NCBI GenBank assembly: GCA_041396685.1 | Contig: JAWKYD010000010.1 | Span: 1 to 64,000, forward strand | From: JAUIAI01 sp041396685 | GTDB lineage: Bacteria; Pseudomonadota; Gammaproteobacteria; Burkholderiales; Burkholderiaceae_E | Direction: 5' to 3' | DNA: 64,000 nucleotides | Part shown: piece after piece, positions 33,747 to 41,341 of the stretch | How the letters are laid out: the number at the start of each line of letters is the position of its first letter | Numbering within the stretch: position 1 is the first letter of the stretch | Made by a program: the position numbers and the translations under genes | The notes under the pieces: generated by a model | Told to the model about the DNA's origin: nothing | Databases searched by the model: none | What the model saw: the letters and a program-made list of their open reading frames with translations, nothing else

Positions 33747-34766
33747 TCAGCGCGAGCCCTTGGGCTGGCCGTCGTCGACCTCGACCTTGAAGCTGCCGTC
33801 GAGGATGGCCTTCTCGCGCGCTCGAACCTTGCTCATCAGTTCGGCCGGCACCTTGTCGGCGAAGGTGCCCAATGGCGCGAGCTCGGAGCCGCCGTACTGC
33901 ATCATCGAGTATTTGCCGTAGTCGTCGGGCGCGAACTTGCCGGAGCGCACCGCGTCGATCGCACGATCGATGGTTGGCTCCATGTTCCAGAGCGCCGAGG
34001 CGACGACGGTCTGCGGATATTGATCCTGGGTATCGATGACGTTGCCGATGGCCAGGATGTTGCGCTCACGGGCCGCATCGGACACCCCGAAGCGCTCGGC
34101 GTACATGACATCGGCGCCGTTGTCGATCATTGCGAACGAGGCCTCCTTGGCCTTGGGCGGGTCGAACCAGGAGTTGATGAACGTGACCATGAACTGGGTG
34201 TCCGGCCGTACCTCGCGCGCGCCGGCCATGAAGGCGTTCATCAGGCGGTTGACCTCGGGAATCGGGTAGCCACCGACCATGCCGATCTTGCCCGACTTGG
34301 TCATGCCGCCGGCGATCATGCCGGACAGATAGGCCGGCTCCTGGATGTAGTTGTCGAAGACGGAGAAATTGGGCGCCTGCGGCTTGCCCGATGAACCGAG
34401 CAGGAACGCCACCTTGGGATAGTCGCGGGCCACCCGGCGCGCCGCTGACTCGACGGCGAAGGCCTCGCCGACGATCAGCTGTTTGCCCTGCTCGGCATAT
34501 TCCCGCATCACCCGTTCATAGTCGGCATTGGACACGTTCTCGGAGAACACGTATTCGATGTCGCCACGCTTGACCGCCGCATTGAGGGCCTTGTGAATCC
34601 GGCTGACCCACTGCTGCTCCACCGGAACGGTGTAGATCGCAGCGACCTTCAAGGCGTCGGCCGCCTGGGCCGGTTGGCCGGCCAGGCCGAGCCCCAGCGC
34701 CGGAACGGCGATCAGGGCGGTCAGCGCGCGGCGGCGCGATCCGAACGAGAAACGACGGACGGTCAT
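33747..34766 (-). CDS. BMP family ABC transporter substrate-binding protein
   Basis: Periplasmic receptor of 339 residues of the BMP (basic membrane protein / Med) family, which binds nucleosides and bases. The signal has SRRRALTALIAVPALGLGLA and AQA-A near residue 35. The mature part begins LKVAAIYTVPVEQQWVSRIHKAL, and family blocks include LIVGEAFAVESAARRVARDYPKVAFLLGSSG, VFDNYIQEPAYLSGMIAGGMTKSGKIGMVGGYPIPEVNR and GADVMYAE. It is first in the operon, 86 bases before the ATPase gene. Together with the URC genes downstream, a pyrimidine nucleoside or base is the likely ligand. Confidence 0.92.
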   Translation of the reverse strand: MTVRRFSFGSRRRALTALIAVPALGLGLAGQPAQAADALKVAAIYTVPVEQQWVSRIHKALNAAVKRGDIEYVFSENVSNADYERVMREYAEQGKQLIVGEAFAVESAARRVARDYPKVAFLLGSSGKPQAPNFSVFDNYIQEPAYLSGMIAGGMTKSGKIGMVGGYPIPEVNRLMNAFMAGAREVRPDTQFMVTFINSWFDPPKAKEASFAMIDNGADVMYAERFGVSDAARERNILAIGNVIDTQDQYPQTVVASALWNMEPTIDRAIDAVRSGKFAPDDYGKYSMMQYGGSELAPLGTFADKVPAELMSKVRAREKAILDGSFKVEVDDGQPKGSR

Positions 34767-34950
34767 GGGTACCTCCAGTGGACAGGGTCGGGGTCAGCGC
34801 AAGACCGCGGCGGCGGTGCAGGCGGCGCCCGCCGTCGCGACTGCCGACGATTATGACCGAAAGATCGATTGTGTCCGGCGCGGCTCATCAGGCGCCGGCA
34901 TCGCGGGATGATCGCGATCGGCTGGTACCCCGCGCGCTACGGATCGCGCG

Positions 34951-34973
34951 CAGCGCGTCAGCGCGTCAGCGCG
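34951..34973. repeat. 8-base tandem repeat over a stop codon
   Basis: Two full CAGCGCGT units and most of a third run head to tail. The stop codon of the minus-strand lipoprotein gene (34966-34968) lies at a unit junction. Eight is not a multiple of three, but slippage upstream of the stop would only affect the last residues. Confidence 0.6.
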
Positions 34974-35721
34974 CCACCGGCGCCGGCTCGTAGGCCATCA
35001 GGCGCCAGCTGATCGCTTCCTCGCGTTCTTCGGGGCTGGCCCGCGCCAGGGGGCCGTCGCCACCGCCCAGCGTGGTCTCGTCGAGGTAGTAGCCGGTCCA
35101 GTCGCGTCGCACCCAATGACCGATCTCGGGCGCCATCCAGAGGGTTTCCACCCGGCGTGCCGAAAACCGGCTCATCTGCCAGGGCTCGAAATAGCTGGTA
35201 CGTTCGATCCGAAGGGCGGTGAACGCACCGGCCGGCACCACGACGCGCTCCCAGCCCAGTGCGGCCAGGTCGGTGCGCCAGCGCAGCGAACGCGACGAGG
35301 CGGCGACCCGGTAGTGGGTCTGAACCCGTTCGCGCTGTCCGGCAGCGAGCACGGCCGGTACCACCGGCACGGGGCGTTCGAAACGCATGAGCTCACCGTA
35401 CAGCGGCTCCTCGACGATGCGCCAGGGTTCGGAATACCGGGCGCGGATGGTGTCGCGTTCCTGTTGCCCCCGCCAGATCACGCTCCAGGAGGGCGAGGTG
35501 CTCTCGAGCTCGCAGACGACCTCGTCCAGCGGCAGATCGTTGTAGAGGTTGATGCGTTGGTAGCGCCAGCGCGAACCGGCCAGCGGGACGATCGGAGCGT
35601 CGGCGGCCGCGGGCGCCGCCAGATACTCGCGCGATGTCGCGCAGCCGGCGGCGATCAGCGGCGCCGCGGCGGCGAGCAGAAGCAGGCGGCGCCGCGCGCC
35701 GTCACCGTGCCGGGAGTCCAT
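34966..35721 (-). CDS. hypothetical lipoprotein
   Basis: Secreted lipoprotein of 251 residues with no family I can name. Basic residues RRR at 10-12 precede a hydrophobic stretch and a lipobox ending at Cys27 (IAAGC). The mature part is beta-rich with many aromatic residues (GSRWRYQRINLYNDLPLDEVVCELE, TSYFEPWQMSRFSARRVETLWMAPEIGHWVRRDW), suggesting an outer-membrane-attached beta-sandwich. Its start overlaps the end of the small membrane protein gene by 20 bases, so they are probably co-transcribed. A GTG three codons upstream is an alternative start. Confidence 0.75.
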   Translation of the reverse strand: MDSRHGDGARRRLLLLAAAAPLIAAGCATSREYLAAPAAADAPIVPLAGSRWRYQRINLYNDLPLDEVVCELESTSPSWSVIWRGQQERDTIRARYSEPWRIVEEPLYGELMRFERPVPVVPAVLAAGQRERVQTHYRVAASSRSLRWRTDLAALGWERVVVPAGAFTALRIERTSYFEPWQMSRFSARRVETLWMAPEIGHWVRRDWTGYYLDETTLGGGDGPLARASPEEREEAISWRLMAYEPAPVAR

Positions 35722-36064
35722 CGAGCGCACGCAGCAGTCCGCGGACGTTGCGATAGAGATACCAGATCACCGGCACGATCATCAGCCAGGCCAGGATGCC
35801 GAACGTGATCACCGCGACCACGCCGGTCAGCAACATCCACAGCGCCGTCCACCAGAACGTGCTGATCATGTAGCTCATGTGGCTTTCGTAGACGGTGCCG
35901 CGCGATTCACCGACCTTGATGTAGTTGATGATGAGGGCGATGACGGACAACACCATCATCGACACGATGGGGCTCGCGATGTGCAGCGAGTAATCCAGGA
36001 TGGTGACCTTACGCAGGCTGTCCTGGTCGGTGAGATGGGTGGTCGATGCAGGGGCTTCGGTCAT
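35702..36064 (-). CDS. small DUF4870-like membrane protein
   Basis: Integral membrane protein of 120 residues with three hydrophobic segments (about 30-50, 65-85 and 88-108). The text DYSLHIASPIVSMMVLSVIALIINYIK, SHMSYMISTFWWTALWMLL and GVVAVITFGILAWLMIVPVIWYLYRNVRGLLRAL fits the DUF4870 type: a helix hairpin with a conserved His and a closing YRNVRGL. Function unknown. GGAGG precedes the ATG by seven bases, which decides the start. It overlaps the lipoprotein gene downstream. Confidence 0.75.
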   Translation of the reverse strand: MTEAPASTTHLTDQDSLRKVTILDYSLHIASPIVSMMVLSVIALIINYIKVGESRGTVYESHMSYMISTFWWTALWMLLTGVVAVITFGILAWLMIVPVIWYLYRNVRGLLRALDGLPAR

Positions 36065-36622
36065 GGAGATCCTCCGTGGTTCGCCTCGATATGTGGGGTC
36101 GGGGCATGCAGGACACAAGACGACAAAAGGCTTCGGTTCGTTGCATGTTGCGTGCCCGTGCATGAGCACGCACCTGCCATGACTCGGCATCGAGCATAAC
36201 AGGCAGATAACGGTTGTGGCCGGCCCGGGGTTGACCGGGCGCGATTTCCACGAGGGGGATCGAAAACGTGACCGAATTCACGGGTCTGCCGAGGTTTTGG
36301 CGGTGATCGTCCCGTGTTGCGACTTTCGGAACGATGCGGGCAGCGCCGACGCCCTAGCATGGCGTTCCTGGTTTCCCATGCGCACATCAGACTCGACACA
36401 CTGGTTTGCGTTTCCACGATGCACGAACCGTTGCCCGGTCAGCACAGCCGGTCACCGGCGCGGGCGTCACGAGGGTAAGGTCGAGCCTGTCGGGTTTGTT
36501 GACGCTCTGCAGTCATGACGAGTGCGGCATCCGACGGTAGTCACCCCCCAAAGCATGCTCGGTCCCCCGCCGGCTTCGGTCGGCGGGGCGGCAGGGCGAC
36601 CGCGTATTCAGAGGAGAGCGAG
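36065..36622. other. 558-base gap without a recognisable gene
   Basis: Short frames are open on both strands but lack family features, ribosome sites or consistent codon use. The gap must hold promoters for the divergent small membrane protein and the periplasmic protein genes. Near the right end CCCCGCCG (36565-36572) and CGGCGGGG (36581-36588) form a perfect 8-bp hairpin about 30 bases before the next ATG, probably in its leader. A small RNA cannot be excluded. Confidence 0.5.
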
Positions 36623-36994
36623 ATGCCGATGCCGATTCCAGCCGCTGCGCTGGCTGCGTTTGCCGCGTTGATGCAGCCCCCGGTCGCCACCTCCTACGAT
36701 GACGCTGCCTGGCGTATCGTCGAGCGTACGACCACGGATACCGGCACGCGTCTGAACGGGGTGCGCGAGGTGGCATCGTTCGTCGGCTGCATGGAGCTGG
36801 CGCAGTCCGAAGGGGAGCGGCTGACGCTGGGCGAGTCGATCGCGATTTCCAGTCAGGAAATGACCCGGGTGCGCTTCGCGCGCACCGAAGTCTCGTTTAC
36901 GTGTGTGCAGAGCGCGCCCGCCACCGTGACCATGGCGGTCAATGGTCCGGAGGGTTTGCTGCGGAGCGCCGGTTACCGTTTCAGCTGGGAGTGA
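36623..36994 (+). CDS. hypothetical periplasmic protein
   Basis: Protein of 123 residues with a short N-terminal signal (MPMPIPAAALAAFAALM) and a beta-rich remainder (AWRIVERTTTDTGTRLNGVREVASFVGCMELAQSEGERLTLGESIAISSQ, VRFARTEVSFTCVQSAP). The two cysteines could form a disulfide. I do not recognise a family. A strong GAGGAGA lies before the ATG. The 3' end overlaps the convergent DUF2889 gene by 22 bases, so antisense interference is possible. Confidence 0.6.
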   Translation: MPMPIPAAALAAFAALMQPPVATSYDDAAWRIVERTTTDTGTRLNGVREVASFVGCMELAQSEGERLTLGESIAISSQEMTRVRFARTEVSFTCVQSAPATVTMAVNGPEGLLRSAGYRFSWE

Positions 36995-37569
36995 TCGCCG
37001 CTGCCGGTGCGTGTCGACAATGACGGATAGAGATCGGCGACCATCTCGCCGTCGCGCGCCCATGCGAAGCAGCCGTCGACGAATGCACTGCGTGCCCGAT
37101 CGAGCGGCATCTGCCTGATCGCCTGGCCGTCGCCGCGGTCCTGCGGCCAGCCCTGAATCGTCTGAAAGGCCACCGTGGCCATCGGGCCCAGCAACTCGCG
37201 CACGTGCGTGCAGCCGCGCACGCCGCCGACCGCTTCGTTGACCCGCTTGCGCCAGCCGGCGCCGATCTTGGCGCCGACCAGGGTCTGGAAGGCCGCGGCT
37301 GCCTTCGGGCAATTCGGATAGGGCGTGGCCGGCATGTCGACCGCGATCTCGTGGACGGTAAAAGAATCGTCGAGCGTCAGCCGCACGGACATCCGGTGGA
37401 CGTCCGAGCCCGGCTCGCGGGCGCCCCGATACGGCTCGGTGTACGGATAGGTCTTGCTGTCCACGATCGTGGCCTCGATGTCCCACAGCCCGTCGTCGCG
37501 CAGGTAGCCCTGGCTCTCGATCGTGCGGGTGTGGCGATGGGTACGTGAAACGGGGGCGGGCAGGGCCAT
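36973..37569 (-). CDS. DUF2889 family protein
   Basis: Cytosolic protein of 198 residues of the DUF2889 family, which has no assigned function. Family features are SRTHRHTRTIESQGYLRDDGLWDIEATIVDSKTY at the start, DVHRMSVRLTLDDSFTVHEIAVDMPATPYPNCPKA, and GGVRGCTHVRELLGPMATVAFQTI. I chose the ATG at 37569, which follows GGAG; the longer frame is not family-like. DUF2889 genes occur in proteobacteria that degrade aromatic compounds, but nothing adjacent supports a link here. Confidence 0.85.
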   Translation of the reverse strand: MALPAPVSRTHRHTRTIESQGYLRDDGLWDIEATIVDSKTYPYTEPYRGAREPGSDVHRMSVRLTLDDSFTVHEIAVDMPATPYPNCPKAAAAFQTLVGAKIGAGWRKRVNEAVGGVRGCTHVRELLGPMATVAFQTIQGWPQDRGDGQAIRQMPLDRARSAFVDGCFAWARDGEMVADLYPSLSTRTGSGDHSQLKR

Positions 37570-37715
37570 GGGGGAGGACTCCGGAGCTGACAAAGGGTCA
37601 GAGCCCATAATTATCGACCAGGCGCCTGGCGGGTCGGGCGCGTCCACCCAGAACCTGCCCACCAGGCCTTCGCGCGGCTCACCCGGGCGCGTCCCATGAC
37701 GATGGAGATTCCGAC

Positions 37716-38090
37716 ATGACCACCAAGGGCTTTACCGTTCAGCATGCCGGCGATGCCGGGTTCGAACGCGGCCTGCGTGCCTTTTTCGAGTACCGCGATC
37801 TCGGCATGGCACGAGCCACCGAGGGGCGCGTGACCGCCAATGTCATCCGAGCCATCCCCGGCGCCGAGTTCGTCGGCGCGCGCCACCGTCACGTTACCGA
37901 ATTCCAGATGGTCTACGTGCTCAAGGGCTGGATCGAGTTCGACTACGAGGGCCACGGCGTCGAGCGGCTGAGCGCAGGCAGTTGCGTTTACCAGCCGCCC
38001 GGCATCGAGCACACCGAACTCGGCCACTCCGACGATCTCGAATTGCTGGAAATCGTGATGCCGGCCGATTTCGAGACCGAGAATCTCTGA
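37716..38090 (+). CDS. cupin domain protein
   Basis: Single-domain cupin of 124 residues. The beta-barrel motifs are present: ARHRHVTEFQMVYVLKGWIEFDYEG (motif 1, with the two His and Glu of a metal site, residues about 55-79) and SCVYQPPGIEHTEL (motif 2 with its His). Such small cupins may be enzymes, metal-binding proteins or sensory units. It is convergent with the 6PGDH-like gene and otherwise isolated. The substrate cannot be read. Confidence 0.87.
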   Translation: MTTKGFTVQHAGDAGFERGLRAFFEYRDLGMARATEGRVTANVIRAIPGAEFVGARHRHVTEFQMVYVLKGWIEFDYEGHGVERLSAGSCVYQPPGIEHTELGHSDDLELLEIVMPADFETENL

Positions 38091-38176
38091 TTGCGCGAAT
38101 CCGACGCTCGTGGGTAAGGCGAGGGCGTGCACCAGGCGCGTTCTCGTGCAGCGAAATCCGGACTCAGGACACAGGC

Positions 38177-39043
38177 TCACGGATCGCCGCGCAGGGCGCG
38201 ATTGACCTCTTCCAGCGCCGGTGCCGCGGCGGCATCCTTGAAGGCGCCCAGGCGCCGATAGACCTCCGCCGCGCCGCGGTGGAATGCGTCGGGCAGGCCG
38301 GACTCCTTGAAGGTATCGGCGATTTCGTGCATCTCGCCCTCCCAGCGCCAGGCCTTGAGCGTGGCCGCCAGCATGCGACCCTCGCGGCTGCGCACGTCGG
38401 GATCGAGGGCCGCCCACTCGTCGCGCAAGGGCGCCAGAACGTCGTGGGCATCGGCCAGCGCGTGCACATCGGCCAGCAAGGCCAGCAGGCCCTTGTTCCA
38501 GGCCGCGAAGGCCATTTTGAGGGCGGATGCGCGCGTGGGGCCGCCCTCGAGTGCGTGTACGGTCAGTCGGCCGCCTTGCAGGCGTGGGGCCAGCGATGCC
38601 GCCGCCGCGCCGGAAAGATAGAGCCTGGCCGCAGCGCCATCGCGCGGCGGCGGGCCGATGATGCCGCCGTCGACGTAGGTGGCGCCGGCGCGCGTGACCA
38701 TCTCGCCGATCGCGGCGCTCGCCGTCGGCGATACCGCGTTGGCGTCCAGGTAGGTGCCCCGATAGCCGTCGCCGATTGTGCGCTGCGCGAGTTCGCGCGC
38801 GGCATGCGGCGGACACACGGACACGATCAGCGAGCAGCGCCCACGCGCCTGCGCGAGCGTGCACGCGGTAAGGTCGGCGGCCTCGGCGCGCTGGTGACTG
38901 GCCGCATTGCGGCCTTCGGGCAGCCAATACACCCGGTGACCGAGCGAGCGCCAGACCGCGCCCAGGGCCGAGCCCATGTCGCCGGGGTGCAACAGCAAGA
39001 TCTCGTCGGCGGAGATGTCGTTGCCTTCGTTGTCTTTCGCCAT
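38177..39043 (-). CDS. 6-phosphogluconate dehydrogenase-like NAD(P)-binding oxidoreductase (DUF1932)
   Basis: Soluble protein of 288 residues. The N-terminal Rossmann domain carries LLLHPGDMGSALGAVWRSLGHRVYW (residues about 16-40) and the beta-hydroxyacid dehydrogenase region YLDANAVSPTASAAIGEMV and YVDGGIIGPPPRDG. The C-terminal helical part (ALKMAFAAWNKGLLALLADV) carries the catalytic lysine region seen in DUF1932 proteins. These relatives oxidise hydroxy acids with NAD(P). It lies alone on the minus strand, divergent from the two-component system. Confidence 0.85.
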   Translation of the reverse strand: MAKDNEGNDISADEILLLHPGDMGSALGAVWRSLGHRVYWLPEGRNAASHQRAEAADLTACTLAQARGRCSLIVSVCPPHAARELAQRTIGDGYRGTYLDANAVSPTASAAIGEMVTRAGATYVDGGIIGPPPRDGAAARLYLSGAAAASLAPRLQGGRLTVHALEGGPTRASALKMAFAAWNKGLLALLADVHALADAHDVLAPLRDEWAALDPDVRSREGRMLAATLKAWRWEGEMHEIADTFKESGLPDAFHRGAAEVYRRLGAFKDAAAAPALEEVNRALRGDP

Positions 39044-39113
39044 GCGTGGCTCCCTGGATTGTTACGATCCCGATCATGCCGTCTTGCGGTCCGATGTGCC
39101 AGAGCGGCACCTT

Positions 39114-39139
39114 GGGAGACGCTTATATGGGCGTCTCCC
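39114..39139. promoter_or_regulatory. strong hairpin upstream of the response regulator gene
   Basis: GGGAGACGC (39114-39122) and GCGTCTCCC (39131-39139) form a perfect 9-bp stem with an AT-rich 8-base loop that contains TTATAT. It lies 73 bases before the response regulator start. Without a T run it is not a clear terminator. It may be an operator overlapping a -10 element or a leader structure. Confidence 0.45.
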
Positions 39140-39212
39140 TTGCTGTCATGCGGCTTGTCGGCAGCGTGCGAGCTGTCGATACCGACCCATCGTGACGACC
39201 CGGCTGGCAAGC

Positions 39213-39872
39213 ATGCGTCTGTTGTTGATCGAGGATGATTCGATGCTCGGCGAGGCCGTGATGACGGCATTGCGCGCCGAGCACCATGTCGTCGACTGGG
39301 TGCGCGAAGTTGGCCCGGGCGACACCGCGCTGCGCACTCAGGAGTACGACGCCCTGCTGCTCGATCTGGGGCTGCCCGACGGTGACGGCCTGGATCTGCT
39401 GCGCCGGCTGCGCACTCGCGGGCAGATGCTGCCGGTGCTGATCGTGACCGCTCGCGATGCGCTCGAGCAGCGGATCGCCGGCCTCGACGCCGGTGCCGAC
39501 GACTATCTGCTCAAGCCCTTCGAGGTCGATGAGTTGCTGGCGCGTCTGCGCGCGATGCATCGGCGGGTAGCGGGGCGTGCGAGCGAGGTGGTGCGGCTCG
39601 GCGCGGTCACGATCGACACCGCCGCACGCCAGGTCTCGGTCCACGATCGGGCGGTGACGCTGTCGGCACGCGAATGGGCTGTGCTCGAGCCGTTGATCGC
39701 GCGCCCCGGCGCGGTGCTGTCGCGGGCGCAACTCGAAGACCGGCTCTACGGATGGGGCGACGAGGTCAACAGCAACGCGGTTGAAGTGCACATCCATCAT
39801 CTGCGCCGCAAGCTCGGCGCGCAACTGATCCGAACCGTGCGTGGCGTGGGCTACATGGTCACCGTGTCGTGA
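39213..39872 (+). CDS. OmpR family response regulator, QseB/PmrA-like
   Basis: DNA-binding response regulator of 219 residues. The receiver domain has the acidic pocket LLLIEDD and phospho-acceptor Asp51 (LLLDLGLPDGDGL), with Thr and Lys switch residues (VTARD, DYLLKPFE). The winged-helix domain spans about 125-219 (LSAREWAVLEPLIARPGAVLSRAQLEDRLYGWGDEVNSNAVEVHIHHLRRKLG, RTVRGVGYMV), the QseB/PmrA pattern. It overlaps the kinase gene at its stop. A PmrA-like box follows the kinase gene, so it probably controls the protease gene there. Confidence 0.93.
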   Translation: MRLLLIEDDSMLGEAVMTALRAEHHVVDWVREVGPGDTALRTQEYDALLLDLGLPDGDGLDLLRRLRTRGQMLPVLIVTARDALEQRIAGLDAGADDYLLKPFEVDELLARLRAMHRRVAGRASEVVRLGAVTIDTAARQVSVHDRAVTLSAREWAVLEPLIARPGAVLSRAQLEDRLYGWGDEVNSNAVEVHIHHLRRKLGAQLIRTVRGVGYMVTVS

Positions 39873-41182
39873 ACGAGCCAGCGACCGCCACTTCATTGCG
39901 CAGCCGCCTGATGTGGCCGATTGCGCTCGCGCTGTTGCTGGCGGGCCTGTTGCAGGCGGGTTTCGCATACCGGGCGGCACTGTCGCAGGCCGACGAGTCA
40001 TTCGACGAGCAGATGCGCCAGCTCGCGATGGTGCTGCGCCTGGGCACGGACTCGGGCCGCCTGCCGGCCCTGGAACTGCTGGATTACAGCGTGCAAGTGC
40101 TCGGCGACGACGGCCGCGTGCTCTATCAGTCGAGCCGGCGTCGGCTCGTGCCCAGTCCCGGGGTGCCAGGTTACTCGGTGGTGCGCGAGAGCGACAGTCA
40201 GTATCGCGTCTACGCGCTGCGTGATCGCGACCAGTGGGTGCAGGTGTCGCAGGACATGGAGGCGCGCGCGCAGCGGGCCCGCGCGATCGCGCTGCGCGCC
40301 GCGCTGCCGACCGCAGCCCTGGTGCCTCTGGTGGTCGGGCTCGTGCTCTGGGGCGTGCGACGTTCGCTGCGCCCGCTCGAGCAGGTGCGCGGCCAGCTCG
40401 GTGCGCGCCGCTTCGGCGAGCTCTCGCCGGTGTCGGCGCAAGGCGTGCCGCGCGAGGTCCTGCCGCTGGTGGCCACCATCAACGAGTTATTCGCGCGGCT
40501 TCAGCACGCCTACGATGCGCAGGCCAATTTCGTCGCCGACGCCGCGCACGAATTGCGCACGCCGCTGGCGGCTCTGCGACTGCAGGTCGACAACCTGCGT
40601 CGTGCCGGCAACGAGGCCGAGCGCCAGGCCGCCATTGTGGCGCTCGGCGGTGGCGTTCAGCGGGCGGCCAGACTGGTCGACCAGATGCTCGATCTGGCCC
40701 GTCATGAGGCCATGTCCGAGCGCGAGCTGCCGTCCGAGCCGGTGGCCATGCTCGCGCTCACGCGCGAACTGGTGGCCGAACAGGCGCCGCTGGCGGCGCG
40801 TGCCGACGTCGATCTCGGTCTGCACGAGGTCGTCGAGGCCGAGATCGTCGGCGATCGCAATGCGCTGGCGATCATGATGCGCAATCTGATCGCCAATGCG
40901 CTGCGGCATGCGCCGGCCGGCAGCTCGGTCGATGTCAGCCTGATCCGCCGCCCGGACGGGCTCGAGTGGGTGGTGGAGGACGCCGGTCCGGGCATTTCAC
41001 CCGAGTTGCGCGAACGGATGCGCGACCGTTTCCATCGCGGTGATGCGGGTTCGGGCAGCGGGCTGGGCTTGGCCATCGTGACCGCGATCGCGCAACGCCA
41101 CGGCGGCGCGCTCCTGCTGGCCTCCTCACCAAGGCTCGGCGGCCTGCGTGCCAGCGTGCGGCTGCCGATGGCACGGGAATGA
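39869..41182 (+). CDS. sensor histidine kinase, QseC/PmrB-like
   Basis: Membrane sensor of 437 residues. A membrane helix at about 15-35 and a second near 145-165 enclose a periplasmic sensor domain of roughly 110 residues. Then come a HAMP-like linker, the phospho-acceptor His227 in FVADAAHELRTPLAALRLQ (QseC type), and the ATPase domain with the N box (MRNLIANALRHAP) and G boxes (VEDAGPGISPEL, GSGSGLGLAIV). The GTG start overlaps the regulator stop. The signal sensed is unknown; relatives respond to metals, acid or envelope stress. Confidence 0.93.
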   Translation: MNEPATATSLRSRLMWPIALALLLAGLLQAGFAYRAALSQADESFDEQMRQLAMVLRLGTDSGRLPALELLDYSVQVLGDDGRVLYQSSRRRLVPSPGVPGYSVVRESDSQYRVYALRDRDQWVQVSQDMEARAQRARAIALRAALPTAALVPLVVGLVLWGVRRSLRPLEQVRGQLGARRFGELSPVSAQGVPREVLPLVATINELFARLQHAYDAQANFVADAAHELRTPLAALRLQVDNLRRAGNEAERQAAIVALGGGVQRAARLVDQMLDLARHEAMSERELPSEPVAMLALTRELVAEQAPLAARADVDLGLHEVVEAEIVGDRNALAIMMRNLIANALRHAPAGSSVDVSLIRRPDGLEWVVEDAGPGISPELRERMRDRFHRGDAGSGSGLGLAIVTAIAQRHGGALLLASSPRLGGLRASVRLPMARE

Positions 41183-41267
41183 GGTCGCAACGGTTTGCTG
41201 CCGGTATCGCCCGCCGCGATTGGCCGGCCAGCGGCAATGGCCTCACCCGGCAAGCGATGCGACCGCA

Positions 41268-41284
41268 TTTAAGACTGGCTTAAG
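41268..41284 (+). promoter_or_regulatory. PmrA/QseB-like direct-repeat box before the protease gene
   Basis: TTTAAG (41268-41273), five bases, then CTTAAG (41279-41284) match the PmrA-type box YTTAAK-N5-YTTAAK exactly in layout. The box starts 86 bases downstream of the kinase stop and ends 57 bases before the protease ATG. It most likely serves the two-component regulator encoded just upstream. Confidence 0.65.
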
Positions 41285-41341
41285 CGCCGCGATCGATCCT
41301 TGGCTCGTGTTCCTTTTCTTCGACGTCCAAGGAGACGAGTC

